Counted from the stretch's first letter, positions 46,481 to 59,194 are shown. The stretch: 64,000 nucleotides of DNA from Massospora cicadina (GCA_022478985.1 JAKSZP010000007.1:124001-188000); one strand, 5' to 3'. Numbers and translations are program-made. The notes: a model not told the origin generated them from the sequence alone.

Positions 46481-47570
46481 GATAAGTTATCCACCTCGTC
46501 GGAGACAACCTCTCCCACCACTTTTGAACATCTAATAGGTTGTGATCAAATGGGAGGGTGATCCTCATATATATCTGATGTACCACCCCTTGAGCGCACC
46601 CCAAATCATGATTGTCATGTGCAAAGATATCCCGATACTTTTCAAATAGTGCCATAGCCTCATCTTGCTGTTCTGCCAATAATCCCATAACCACTTCCTG
46701 TGGGACCACAGTCAGTACACCAAATGATGAGCTTGCCGGTAGTCTGAGATCCTCACATGAGCCAAAATCATGAATATAACAAACTTCCTCTATAGGGACT
46801 AAGCGTAGGTAAGCCACCACTTGGTGCCGCTGGATCATTATTGCATTCTTATGTAAGTTTGCTAGCACTTTCACCTCCCCATTCCCAGGCAACAGTAACC
46901 TGGGAGCCACATGTGGTTTGAGCCACGAGCACTGGTGATGCGCCATAATTTCTCCATAAAGCCCCTTAGAGACATCAATTTCAAGCCCAGTCCCTACTAT
47001 GCTCTGGTGTCCATACAGTAGGCTCAAAGCACTCATTGCCCAAAGTGAGATCCCTTTGTACTCATATATCTGGTTGGGGAGGATCCTGGTCCACCAACTC
47101 AGTCATCAATAACAAAAAGGAATCACTTCGTCACTGTATGCAAGATTGATCTGGCTAGAGTGGACTGGATCCGTTGATATCCCACAAGTGGAAAAATACA
47201 TGGAAATATGTTGGCCTAAAATAGTAAGAGTTTCCTCTGCCATATTTATCACAACACCAACTTTCCTCATAAAAGCCGCACCAATTAACATATCATAGTT
47301 GTTATCTGGCAAAACCATCACCGGAGCGGACACCTGGACTGACCCAAATCATAAAGGCAACGCGCTATATGCTCCTTCAGACACAGTGCTTTGCGCTCCC
47401 ATGGTCCCATATACTACTCGATGGTCCACATCCAGTTTCAACATAAGTTTAGCCACCAACTGGGTGGAGACTATGTTCACTGGTGCTCCCATGTCTATGA
47501 TAACGCGGATTTTTGTGTTTTGAACGAAAATGTTGCATTAAGTACATTCTGAGTAAGAAGAACCATCAGT
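46389..47570 (-). pseudogene. Element F protease and linker
   Basis: The minus strand near 47520-47460 encodes VIIDMGAPVNIVSTQLV: a retropepsin site in which the DSGA/DTGA motif reads DMGA, keeping Asp. MVLPDNNYDMLIGAAFMRK follows in 47333-47106 (the flap/LG block). A 215-codon frame (47036-46389) carries the protease-RT linker, ending FEKYRDIFAHDNHDLG just before RT. Confidence 0.83.
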
Positions 47571-47939
47571 GTTTATTACTTGTATGTTCAAGGGCTTTGT
47601 GTTACTCAAAAAGGAGGAAATGTCCTTGCCAACCTGGGGATACTCAGTAGTGAATTCTCCACTAGAATGTCTACATTAACCCCTACTAAAGAGGCGACGT
47701 TTGTCGAGGGATCCGCGTTGCTGGTGCCAGTCTGTTCCAGGATCTGCCACGCATATGGCTTCTGCACATCTTGGCGGAACTTGGGGCAATGGGGTGAACT
47801 TTTACTCTCAGAAGCGGAAGCAGGAGTATCTGACAAAAGCTGCTGGTATAACAAATCAACCAATTGAGGTTCAAACTCTACCCAAAAAGACGTTTGGGAA
47901 TTGTTAGGGACAAGTGAATTGAACTCAATGGAGATATAG

Positions 47940-49181
47940 CATCCCATCTCTACTCCGCTTGAGCTTTTCCCTGCTCAATTTTCTCAGTTGGCATTCCATA
48001 AACTTGTGGTTTGCTAGGGCAATTGCCCGCATAATGCCCTCTTCATCCGCACTGGAAGCAAGTGTTCATAAAAGGTTCGCATATATAGTTTGTGGCAGAA
48101 GGACCATGTCAGAAGTTGCCGGTATAGTTCCAAGGTTGCAGACAAACTAGTGAAGCGTACATGGGCTGAAAAGGGCCCACTGACTCATATGAGGGATGAA
48201 TAAGTTCCAGTGTCTGATAACCCAGTCGCTGCGGCCTATATCCTGAAGGGGTTGGAGCGGGTACAGCAGAGATTTTTTGGGCTATGTTGGGGGCGCTGAT
48301 CATGGTGATGAGTTGGTGTAAGGTATTCGTGATTCAAATAAGTCCAGTATCTCCATCCAACACGTGAGACATAGCGTTATATAGTTCCTGATGTGGTTTG
48401 ACAGCCGCCATCATTGCTATACTAACATCCTCAGTGGATAAAATGTTAGCTCCAAGTAGGACGTGTGCTTAAGCCAAAAACTGCTCAGCAAATTCTAACA
48501 GGGTCTCGTTTTGGTAAAATTGTATAGTCATAAAGTTGGCTTTCCATTGGGCCATCTTGGTAGCGCCCCTGAACAGCTGGATAACAATCACCTTAACTTC
48601 TTCGTAGGATACCAAGCTATTTGGAAAATAGCAGGTAACTTGATCAGCACTTTCCACATCTTAAGCAGACAGCAACAAATTCGCTTTTTGTCAGTTGGTA
48701 GCCCCTTCCACAGCAAATTCAAACCGCCTAAAGTAATCGTGTAGATTCCTGTCATGACTGAAAAGAGGTAATTTTTTAATATATGAAAAGATTCTCTTTG
48801 CTCTAGGTTCCTGCTGCAAGGAGCAGGTGAATTGGTTTTGGAGCGACTACAGGAGCCATCCCTTTGTGCGTTATCATACAGCTGGCCGGGTGGACTTGAA
48901 TCTGTCAAAAAGGACTTGGAAGAAGTGGTGTCACGTGGAGGGTCCATTGTACCACCTGAGGGATATTCATTTGGTGATCCATAGCATTCTTCCCCAAAAT
49001 CACCACTTACTTCCTCATTCCCCTCAGCTCTGGCATGCCCCACAAACTGTTTGTTAATCAACTTCTCCGCTTTAACTGAATAGCATTTACAACGTCCATT
49101 CTGAAATTCCTGTTGCAGCATTTTATAATGATGTTGCAACTCCCAGCGGAATTCCCTCTCAATGTTCAGTTTTTGTTCCAC
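47940..49181 (-). pseudogene. Element F gag with interrupted zinc knuckle
   Basis: The frame 49181-48588 and the overlapping 48657-48469 carry capsid blocks (MAQWKANFMTIQFYQNETL, LEFAEQFL) like those of element A. At about 48063-48023 the knuckle reads C-F-Q-C-G, a TGA stop, then RGHYAGNC: all four ligands present but one stop inside. Gag would coat the element RNA. Confidence 0.8.
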
Positions 49182-49747
49182 GGCTTGTAATCACAAAAGA
49201 ACTTCTTTGATTATGTTCTTCAGGCGAGTTTGCTGCTGGCTAGCATTATTTGCTTGTTGATTGGAATTGTTAATTTGGTAAAGAGGAGGCTTGTTCCCAT
49301 ACCAATTCCTCATTGGCCCGTTGAAGGGTATCAAGGCGCCCTTGCATGTCCACATACTCTCTTGTCTCACCAATTGGAAGAGGAAGGCTTGTAGGCGTTC
49401 AGCCTGACTAACAACTTCCAGTTGTGTAACCCAACTAATAAGCTGGAGATATTTGGGAAATGTTGACCAAGGAACAAGCGTGTTATCTGCCGTTTGCTGG
49501 GTACTCCATCTGATGTGAAGTTGAGTTAATCAAGCTGATAGAGAGCCGACTTGGTCCGCCACTTGCCATCCCATCAGGGTCATTTTTCCTTGAGCTGGGC
49601 AATCACGACTTTGAGAGCTTCCGCCCATTTGGTTAGCTCCATCATAAAGTGCTTAGTATTATTCCTCAATGTTATGTCCTGAATCCACTCCACCAATAGG
49701 CCATGCTGCTCCAGCAGTTCTCTTATTACTCGAGGTAATTCTACAAT

Positions 49748-50410
49748 TTAACTATAGTACCAGAATGTCCAATTGACAGCGGACGTCCCCAACACAATGA
49801 TCCATCTGTGCCAACGCCCCTTGTACTTCCAAAAATGAACAATCAAGGTGGTCGAGCAGAAGGTGGGTATTGTGCTGCTGTGCTTGCATGAACTATAAAC
49901 CATCTCCAATTTGAATATTATGGTGAGCCAGCACATGTAGTAGCTGGCGAATCAAAGGTTGCATGTAAGCGACTAAATATTCCTTGATTCCGTGGGTTTT
50001 AAGGCGGTGAGCTGACCCTGATGTAGTTGCATCTAAATAAGACATGTACAGAGTGTAGCGATTTTCTTGGTCGCGTTGGTTATAGAATAAACTCAGGGCG
50101 TTTTCCCCAGTCTCATCTTTGTATAGGCAATATCCACACAACAGCCACTCCATAATATTTCTCAGTTGTTGGGGAGTCACATTTGTGGAGCGTCCTTATT
50201 GGTTGGTCATCAGCTCAGGGTAATTTTCCAATTGCAGATTGATCATAGCTTCATCATCCCCCAGTTTGGTCACAGTAAATAATTTTGGTTCATGGTTAGG
50301 TGCCTCCCAGGCTTCTTCAGCATACCACGCCCAGAATCCAATCAAATTATGTAGAACAAATGAGGACTCATCATTGTATTTTATTGCTGCAAAGCTACAG
50401 TCGCCTAGTG
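49748..50410 (-). pseudogene. Element F, frames upstream of gag
   Basis: Two frames (50447-50196 and 50180-49893) between the 5' LTR and gag. One contains IMEWLLCGYCLYKDETG and LYMSYLDATTSGSAHRLKTH. No domain was recognised. They correspond in position to the 121-codon frame of element C and may be a lineage-specific gag N-terminus. Confidence 0.45.
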
Positions 50411-50431
50411 GCCCCCTGTAGTGAGCACTAC
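50410..50431 (-). promoter_or_regulatory. Element F primer-binding site
   Basis: After the 5' LTR the minus strand reads AGTGCTCACTACAGGGGG, a variant of the TGGTGCTC site of A and C (first bases changed). Confidence 0.6.
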
Positions 50432-50906
50432 TGTTAGTTCTTGGCATCTAGGCTTAATTCCGCCAAGTTAGTTTCAGGGTATTAGCCACTGAGTAACCAA
50501 ATAAATGATATGAGGATCGCTGACTTCTTAATAAAACTCAATAAACTATGTGTGGAGCTATCGCCCCTTATTTTTGACCTTTATTTAATATAAATTTCTG
50601 ACTTATCTACAATCACCTATTGCCCAGAAAAAACCTCCATTCAATCTTCTGTGTGACACTTTATATCTCAGTTCCCCAAGCCAGATGCATCCTCATCTTG
50701 GTAATCTTCTATTCTTCTTCCCTTTTCTAAATATCCTCGTTTGTATCAAATCTCGGCATAAATTTCTCTCAAAAATGCCAAATGGTCATCACTTTGCTTG
50801 ATTATAATTCGTATACCCTTTCTTATAAATCTCAAGACTCATCTTAATTCCCCTCCAATCTGCCAGTATGGGTATCATATCATCCAGTCATATCAACTTC
50901 CTGAAA
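50432..50906 (-). repeat. Element F 5' LTR
   Basis: 475 bp, plus-strand TGTTAGTTCTT...CCTGAAA, matching 43570-44042. The last bases differ by one change from the expected ACA. GTCAC follows. Confidence 0.93.
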
Positions 50907-50911
50907 GTCAC

Positions 50912-53200
50912 TAATCTGAAGTTTTAAAGCCTGTGGTCCAATACACCTGAATCTTAATTCCAAAGGATTGACTTTCTGCGACTTAAAAGAGGATCACTAA
51001 CACAAGGTCAATGTGGGATTTTTTAATCTCTTTAAACATTAGTCCACCCATTATCCCCTTTCTTACCATGGCCAGCCTTCCACACATCCAGTAGATTAAG
51101 GTCTAACATCAAACTGGCCAACTTATGGCCTCTAGGATTAGAATCTTAAATATCTGAAGCTCCAACACTGTCATCCCCTAGAGCAGAAACAGTTTATGTC
51201 TCCCCCCAGCACTACTGACCGCACAATGCCTTCTGGATCCTAAAAACGACCTCTGGAAAAAGTCCTTTCCATATAGAACCAGAATTAGCGTGTATAAACT
51301 GAAAAATCAAATTGATTCTTCTCCAAACACTTACATAACTGCCACTGTCCTTCTAAGAAGTAAACCCCTTTTGTCCGACACCTTGACCTTGTCCATCCAC
51401 CAGACAAAAAACCCCTTTTGGTTTCTCTCCCTCTTCCCCTTCCCTTCGAGTGAGTCCAAGTTTGGTTAATCCACAGGTGAGAATATAATTATTACTTCAT
51501 AAGTAATCTGTAAGAACAATCCTCTTACACCCTAGGATTATACTTAGTCTCAGTTAGAAAGTCAATATCAATCCCATGTTGTTGCAAACTGAGTTTCACT
51601 TGTTGCCATTGTCTGAGTAAATTCAGACTACGTAATATCAAGTAAACCCTGATCTCCATATGTTAGAAACTGATGGGGCTTTGGTATCAGGATCTAGGGC
51701 CCCATTTTCTTCTACCTCAGCTGTTTAAGAAGGACCTTGTTTCCTCCTCCATGACTTATCACTAGGCTGAGATAGAGTTGGTGTTTACTCAGTCACTGCA
51801 TCCAATGGAGTTTTACCATTGCAAAGGTCCTTGACTAACTCCTCCCCTTCAGTGGAGGCGCTGGTCCAGAAGGCTCTGAATCTTTGTTGCTAGTGGGAAG
51901 CTCACTCTCACCTCCACCTCTTCCCCTACAGGCCTAGCGTGCACCAACCCAATTACATCCGCTGTGGTAGCTCTCCTCTTATGCGATTGAGTGATGGGGA
52001 GAACCCATCCATTTGGGAAAATCTGCTCCAGCTGTCCTTTGCATGTAGGGATAACGCGCCACTAAGCTCAATTTGAAGCTTAGTAGCTTTCTGCACCTTC
52101 CAGGACCTCCTATACTCCTTACTTGTCTTCTTGGAACTTTCAGAACCTTAGTCACATCCTCCTTGTTGGTGCTGCTAGCCTCAGCCTCCTCCTTTTCCTT
52201 GACTGACAACTCAGCCAGATTTCATCACCTTCTTGGCAGCTGACTGGTCCTTCTCTGTAGTCACCACTGGTGACTTCCACTCTATAGGCCCTTTAGGATT
52301 TGCTGCTGCATAGAAGGTTTATCCTGAGGACATTTGGTTCTTACGTGCCCTATCTGACCACACAAGAAGCATCCATCCAGCAGTACCATAGAAAACTTCT
52401 TGTGACTACAGTAACTGAACGAGGCAACTCCATTTATGACTTTAAAAGTTCAACTTTCAAAACCAGTCCCCATGGCCTGCGTTGACCTTTTCAAGCTACC
52501 ATTATTCTGCTTTACGTTCTTTACCAACTTTTTTATTAAAGGGGATCACTCTGTCAAAGTTTTTCAGCTGAGACATTATGGTTTGTTCTGACAATAGGAG
52601 TGTAACCAACAGTATAAACCTTCTATATTGGCACCAATGTCGAGACATATAACCTCATCATCCTTGGTGTTTAAACTGGAAGCCAAAACCTATTCTTTTG
52701 AGATTTGGACTGGATAGTCATAAGTTTCAGACCAGGAGCCAATCATGAAATATGGAGTGGGGCAAACCTGCATAACTTAATTGCGCAGCCCATGAGCATC
52801 TCCATAGACCACCCAGGCTTCACCTCCAAGGTGGAAACCCTTTTCAGGCTCTCTGACATGCCAACCATCAAATTATTTTGAGGGACTAAATTTCCCATTT
52901 CAAAAGCTTGGTTCTGGCCTCAATTCCATCAGAAGCAACTTCTAAACAGGAGACCAAAGCCTTCAGGTCAAAAGGTCTCAGAATCACTTTTTGATTTGAT
53001 AACAGAGTTGGTCTCTCCAGAATCTTTCCTTACTCTACTCTTATTGCTGGGCTTAAAATTTCCTAATATGACTGTCAACTCTCCAGAGTAATTGATATCA
53101 TAAAATCAGGTGAAACTATTGGCTCCTTTTTGTATATTCCTTTGTGGCTTTAAACTTTTGTAATGCAAATCAGTGTTATTTTCACGTTTATCAATAGGGT
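50912..53200 (-). pseudogene. LINE-2 ORF1 and endonuclease region
   Basis: ORF1 remnants around 52950-52450 include YGDAHGLRN and CPTPYFMIGSW. A complete zinc knuckle, CFLCGQIGHVRTKC, is encoded at 52371-52330, followed by a Lys/Glu-rich segment (52209-51979). The endonuclease lies further left: VLGGDINCF near 51200 (the GD-x-N motif) and HKLASLMLDLNLLDVWKAGH near 51120, in broken frames. The 5' limit against element B gag is not sharp. Confidence 0.78.
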
Positions 53201-53299
53201 CATCTGCCGTTGATCCCCTGGTTTTATCTCCTTGTTCACTAGCTCTCAGCGGAAGGCCTTCTCCCTCACTGACTGTGGAAGGTAGTTGCTTTAAGCACT

Positions 53300-55345
53300 T
53301 TCCTATAAGAGTGTATTAAATAAGTCAAATTGATTGGTCCATCTCCACAAAACATATCCACTGCTTTCACAGTTTATAATCCTCGTTCTTAAAAATCAGT
53401 GGCAGTTGATAACTCAGAATACTCACAGTGCTGGTTGTAAAGTTGATATTGGCTCAAAACTCAAGGAGAAACTGTGTCTCAATTAAAATATTTTAAGTGT
53501 CATTATCCAAGATCACCGCTAAAGCTATTAGAATCATTCACCCAAAGCAGAGTGGTAACATTGAGTAGGATCCTAAGGCGTGGGTCACATCAGAGCTGAT
53601 TGTTTGGTATTTTATGATGTAGTTAATGTCAGTAATAAGTTCAATCTCTTCATGAGTTTAGATGACACTATGTTGATGAAGTCTCTCATGTCCAGCAAGC
53701 TAAGACGCGGACTTTCTCTATTACTACTTCCACTTTTGACACACTCTTTCCAAAAGAGTTCCAAATTGTCAGAACGTCAGTGGTAGACTCCTTGAACTGT
53801 TTCAGGGCTTCAGCGCTCGTTGTGGTCTAGAAAGTATCCTTGCTATCAGGCTCTAAGTCCTTTATAGTAGACTCTACCAGCTGCTCTCCTTCTTCAGTAG
53901 AGTTGATAATTCATGTAGGTTGGTTTTCTTGAGCCGTGTAAGTTTTATTTTATTCATTTATGTCAATTCTGTTTACTATCAACCTAGCAGGCACAGCCAC
54001 CAACACTAGTGCCCCTAGCACGCGGTTTTCTGTGTTGGCTAATTCCTCATCTTCATGATTGTCTTCACCCTTGGTTTGAAAATCCACCCATTTTGGCGTT
54101 GATGGAATCCTCCTTGGGGTGTATTCTTCTTTTTGGTTACATTTAACAGACATGATTATTAGAAATGCACAGGCTGGTGGCACTTATTGTAAGTCAATTC
54201 TTGATGGGCCAGGCGTTCTGCTGGTTTGAGATCTTTGTCCTTTGATTTATCGCTCTTGTTTTTAGCAACATATACAGCCTTGCTTATCATTAAAGGGAAT
54301 GTCCTCAAAGTTTAAATTCTATCTGATACATCCTTTATATATGAAAGTGCTTCTTTAAGTGCCTTCAAGGTCATCGCAATTTTGACTGCTAGGGTCATAA
54401 GCATCTTCAATGCGGTGCATTTTTAAGGAGCTTATCATAACAATTTTTGCTGTTGGCAAGCCCATAGCTCCTGTTATCCATAATTGCTGAGCTTTGAGAT
54501 AGTATGAGTAAGAGTAGTTTGCTACCAACTCATTCTTTCCCACCTTCATAAGTAAGTTCAATTTTGATGTTTTATATAACATGTTGACTTATGGTTTTTA
54601 GAGAAGGATGCTCTTTACTTTGATCCAGGTCATTCCAGGTTGTAAGCTCAAACTAAGAATCTCCTAAGCCTCACAGACCATATACTTGCACATGGCGAGC
54701 TTTTCTGAAGGAAACTCATTTTATCTATGCTATTCCTATACATCTGTAGAAAACCAGTGATGGTTTTTCTCCCAGTTTGTACATGGTAATGAATGAGGTT
54801 TGAAGTTTGGGTCCTCTTAAATGGCTCAGTTCACTATATTTGTGGGAACAACAGTCAATTGAGTAGACAGGACTATGGTCTCTAACTGAGGGGCTGCTAA
54901 TGAGGAGGTAGGCTTTAGTTGTGGTACAATCCTCAGTTAGCCCTTCAACTTATCTAGGTTCTTGTCAAAGGTATTCAGCATGGAATCATGTTAGTCTAAG
55001 CACTCTCCAGACTCATTCAAGGTGTAGATGTTCATTCCATTCTCATTATCAAGAAATAAAATCTGATAATCTATCTTTTTCATGGCAGATTCAAACTTTA
55101 TTATGGGGAAGATCCTCTCACTATTAAAATATAGGCAATGTGTGCTCTTTTATCAGTCTAATTGATACGTTCAAGTTGGTTTAAAATCTAATACTTCTAG
55201 TTCCATGGTGTGGAGTCTCAAATGGATGGTTCCCTTCTCCCTCACTAAGAGTTTATAAGAATCCCCATTTTGGTACACTTCCATATCTGCATTGTCAAAC
55301 TGCTTTTGAGAAATTTCAATTTCTTTACTCTAGTCTGATGGTGTC
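53300..55345 (-). pseudogene. Element B gag (and possibly protease) remnant
   Basis: This stretch lies directly after the B 5' LTR. Fragments read in order: YYLKAQQLWITGAMGLPTAK and a LEG...LKEAL stretch (54582-54300), then TPRRIPSTPKWVDFQTK with acidic sequence (54183-53950). Frames are short and no zinc knuckle was found. Part of 53.3-53.9 kb might be protease. Assignment to gag rests on position and on a general likeness to the other gags. Confidence 0.5.
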
Positions 55346-55364
55346 ACCCCTGTAGTGAAAATGC
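55346..55364 (-). promoter_or_regulatory. Element B primer-binding site (degraded)
   Basis: The minus strand after the LTR reads TTTTCACTACAGGGG, aligning with the GCTCACTACAGGGG of element F. The TGGTG start is lost. Confidence 0.4.
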
Positions 55365-56588
55365 AGTTAGCACGTTAACCCTAGCTCACTTAACTTATGA
55401 AGCTGACTAGCTGCTTAGGGTCTCTGCTTCACTCAAATCAGACCCTAAAAAACCTTCCAAAGGGTCATGTTCATCCCTATAGTGGAAATACTCTACTTAT
55501 GCTATCTGATATAGCATTGATCATTTATTGAAACTGTTTGCACCCATGGTAAATCTCTTATTGACACTCTCTGACATGTTCTCCTTTACAATGGGCCAAC
55601 TCTGGACACAACGGAATCTAATCCAGCCTCTCCCTTGGCAGATCAGCTTCAAAGTATTCACACAAACAAGTGCTCTGGTCTTCCAGACAAAATCTCAGAC
55701 TGGCTACTGTATTCTGCTCAACTACCAATCCCAGAATGGTTACTGGTAATTAGATCACTTAAAATGATATAAGTGAACCAAAGAGGATAATATGAGATTC
55801 TGTGGAAAGTTTTTTATTTAATAAAATTGGAGTATTGTAATACTACTTTATAAAAATCAGGACTAATTTGAATGAGAATTTATAGAATAAATTGGGAATG
55901 GGGGTAGCGATATTGGGGTCTTCATGATCCTCTAGTGAGTCAGTATCTGACTTCTGCTTTAGTTATGGCATCTTCTTGCTAAAATTTGCATATCCATTAG
56001 CTCCATCTTGCGGTGTTATCCATGAACCAGGATGTTCAGGGGCCCTTTTTTCAGTCTCACTTCTGGGTTGAGGGCTGCAGTTCCTCCTTAGGGTATTACT
56101 TCTTTTCCAATTTGGTGTTATGTAGATCAACTTCAGGTTTGTTTGTTGGTGCTGCTTTGATGCATTTTACATCAGGATTTTGTACAATACTCAGAATTTG
56201 TTGATTACCACTTCTGGTAATATTATAATAAGTGGTTCAATTGCTTTTCACTGATGAAAATTTGGCTAAGTCATATCTTTGTCATTGGTCAATTGTCAAT
56301 TTACTTTACCCCCAAAGGTATGAAAAAAGGGTCAAAATTCATGTCTTTAGCGTTGTCTTTGTCAAATTATTTAATAAATCTCTTTGACTGGCAGATATCA
56401 AAATACTTTGTGTGGTGTCATCCCAATTGAATGGAAAATCTCTTGGGTCATCTGCATCTATAAAAAGGGTTGATCAATTTTCTTCCACAAATGGCAAGTT
56501 GCCCACAACTTCACCTGTCTGGGTTTAGACTCTTTTTATTTCAGCAGTCAAGGAATGATCCTCTGATGTATTCATGGCCTAATTTACA
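55365..56588 (-). repeat. Element B 5' LTR
   Basis: 1224 bp, plus-strand (A)GTTAGCACG...TTTACA. It aligns with the three 3' LTR pieces at the left of the window. ACAGC follows at 56589-56593 and should be the target duplication of B; its partner would lie outside the window. Confidence 0.85.
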
Positions 56589-59194
56589 ACAGCTTTAAAG
56601 GATGGTTTTTAGTAGAACACAAACTTTTTAAAGTATCATTCCAGTCTAATTTCCACTAGAGCCTTGATATACAAACATATGACTATAATAGAGTTGTGCT
56701 TTAGATCACATTCTAAGTTACCAAACTTTAGTATAGACTATTGAATTTTCTTAAAATGAAGGACACAAAAAGAGGTTTGTAATTTTATCTCCCTTTCTTT
56801 AATTACCCCTTTAAATCCTATAATAGATTAAAGTAGTATTTGTCCTAAGCTAACCCAAATCAAGTAAGTCTAACATATGAGTTAACATAGATCTTAACAT
56901 GATTTACTTAGTGTTAGATTCTGTGGTTGACTCAAAAATAAACCTTTTGACAAACTACAAATTGGGCCAATTTTCCCTCATAATGCTTAAGCTAATAATT
57001 TAATTAAAACCTATTGTAATAACACAGCTTGGGCTGATTATCACAACATGGATTTCATTATATTATTAGAAGCTTAGGATGAATGCCCTCACACATTTAG
57101 GCCAATCTTCTCTGCAACTTCTTGGCTGAGCCAATCAACTCAACATCAATTAAATTGAATTATTCTATTAGTAGCTCAGGCCAAATATATTTGCACAGTT
57201 GAGCCAATTATCACTGCACCAAATCTTGGCAATTAGTTCCAATTAATAAGGACTAATATTAAGAAATCTGTATATAAAATTGTTTGGGACTGACCAGAAG
57301 TTAATATTCAAAAGTCCCATGGACAATCAGATGAATGAAAAACATAATCAATTTTCTTCCACAGGGCAAATTTTGTATGTCATACATATAATTGGCACAA
57401 TAGCACCTGCACATGGACCACCTGAATGAGAGTGCCTAGTACTTTCAAGAGAGGTCTGCTGACAGCCTGATTAAGGGTACATTATTTATTTGAATTGACC
57501 AAAAAATCCCCCAGAATTTGTATTTCTTTAGCAGTATGATGAAACTCATTTTGAGATAATCCTAGAATCATTTTGCATGCTCATTGTTGCAATTTTTATC
57601 CCTGGAATCCTCCCAAATATGAGAGTATATTGCCACTAATAAACCTAGCAATAGGTCTTAGTTGTATCAGTTAAAGGGCTGAACTGATGTGGTAAAGTAT
57701 CTGTTGAAATTTTGTGCTTGAATGTGGCCAGGAGATACCCTAGAGGTATAAATACTGGTGCCTGGCCAAATGAATAATTATCAAATAATCTAGTTTGAAA
57801 AATCTATCTTATTTTATATTCTTTCTGATTATATCTTAAGTCACTTTTGGAGAGTGTCAGCAAGCTGGGATCTCAGGATCCACAGCTTACAACTTTGCCT
57901 GCCTCAGCTGAAGTTCCCAATTATGGTAGGAAAATCCAGCCTTAAATCAGCCAGAAGATTTGAAGCTATTTGAGGATGCCTAGTGAGTTTCTGAACAGTC
58001 AAAATACCATAAGCCATTAGAAAAATTGAGGATTTATTGGCAAACTTCAGCCCAATTAAGCGTGCAGAAATATAATTATCAAGTGAGCAATCCTCAAAAT
58101 TTCACACTTAATTTTAAATATATGGTGATATTGCAGTCTTTTAAAATAGATACTATTTCAGATAATATTGGACATATACTAATGCTAACAAAGTAAAAGC
58201 TATAAATGACACCATTATAAACATTGGTAAAGTATGGTACGCTAAATTTGAAGTCACTTTTGAGTGTTAATGAGCTTTTCTATAGATAAATCAAGTGGTT
58301 TAATAACCTGAGATTCACGAAATAGATATCAGAAATAGGTGAGCACCTTATAAGATCTGTATTACCCAACTATTAACCTTAAAACTAATGAAAATTGCTG
58401 AATTAATGTCGTTAAATGATGATATGAATGGGTTGCTTTGCTTTTAGCCCACCCTAGAAAGTGGCTTTCTAGTACAGCAGTACCTTACAAAGTGCTCTTA
58501 ACGATCGCCACCACTTTTAATATCACTTGAAATATAAACTTGATACGATAAAGTACCTTGAGTGTTTGTCTAAACGATTAAAATTACTCACCTTTTGTTG
58601 CTAGTAAGTTGTGTCGCTTGAGCTTTTTATGGAGGGTCAAATTAGGCAGTAAACTTGACTTCTATAGTAGCAAAATCTCCAACCTCAAATATCAAGCTAA
58701 GACCTTGGAGTAAAAGATTTAGCATATACCTAGTAAATTGTTCCACTATACACAAACAAATCAGAGTAATTCATTTATTTTATTATATGCAAATATGGTA
58801 GAATAACGCGCTCACCAAATCCGGGATAGATCCTAATAATTTTAGTATGCTTCTTAAGAATGCTTAGTTAAACACTGAGTTGGATTTAGAAAGTTGGCAA
58901 GTTGAAACCTAAGCTTACAGGGTATTAACGAAATTAAACTTCGCACAGAAGAATAATTACAACATAAAGAACCTATACAAGCGCGTGCTAAGATATTTAG
59001 GGGTATCAACAGTTTTAAGAAAACACGCTAGAAAATTCTTTAAAGTAAAGTGGTAAGTTATATTATTCAAATATTAACCGATAAATAAAAAAACATTTGA
59101 ACTAACAGCTGACAAACTATATTGCTCTTTAGCGCGTGACGAGTTTGCGGGGTAATGGTATAATTCAACTAGGCTGAATAAAACAAGTTCCCAT
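56589..59194. other. AT-rich intergenic DNA
   Basis: No long frame, RNA gene, LTR or LINE motif was found in these 2.6 kb. The right end should hold the 3' UTR of the TTC4-like gene (minus strand). Nothing more can be said from the sequence. Confidence 0.6.

Larger units (their letters stand above)
43570..50906 (-). mobile_element. Element F: Ty3/gypsy retrotransposon inside LINE-2
   Basis: 7337 bp with LTRs 43570-44042 and 50432-50906 and GTCAC at 43565-43569 and 50907-50911. It is the best preserved of the tRNA-primed group: gag with a zinc knuckle interrupted by a stop, protease, RT with YLDD, RNase H and integrase with GPF module, all on the minus strand. It is close to element A in sequence. 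Confidence 0.95.
25610..53300 (-). mobile_element. LINE-2: non-LTR retrotransposon split into four pieces
   Basis: Four minus-strand pieces read in the right order as one LINE: ORF1 and endonuclease (about 53200-50912), RT start (43569-42556), RT palm (29338-28996) and RT thumb plus C-terminus (27451 to about 25700). Each break coincides with an LTR insertion with a 5-bp duplication: F (GTCAC), D (GTAAC), and a solo LTR (TTCTA/TTCTC). The pieces add to about 5.4 kb, a normal LINE length. All frames are decayed. Both outer boundaries are approximate. Confidence 0.85.
1..56588 (-). mobile_element. Element B: host Ty3/gypsy retrotransposon, split by nested insertions
   Basis: This is the outermost element; its 5' end is at the right. 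The parts visible are 1-529, 1695-1744, 9841-12627, 19705-20133 and about 53400-56588. The intact 5' LTR (55365-56588, 1224 bp) aligns in order with three pieces at the left, and those pieces plus about 93 bp missing at the left edge sum to about 1213 bp. Between the LTRs lie gag remnants, an RT split by element C, RNase H and an integrase with a C-terminal GPY/F-like module. All frames carry stops, so it cannot be autonomous. It is an old copy, because six or more later insertions sit in it. The B sequence between the two LINEs, expected to hold part of the protease, could not be located. The order of domains (PR-RT-RH-IN) is that of Ty3/gypsy elements; that the pieces are one copy is inference from the LTR arithmetic and from the duplications at each join. 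Confidence 0.85.

Noticed and set aside
55980..56588. A separate truncated gypsy element next to an LTR
   Set aside because: The same sequence occurs at 9841-10381 and fits as part of the B LTR once H and A are removed, so no extra element is needed.
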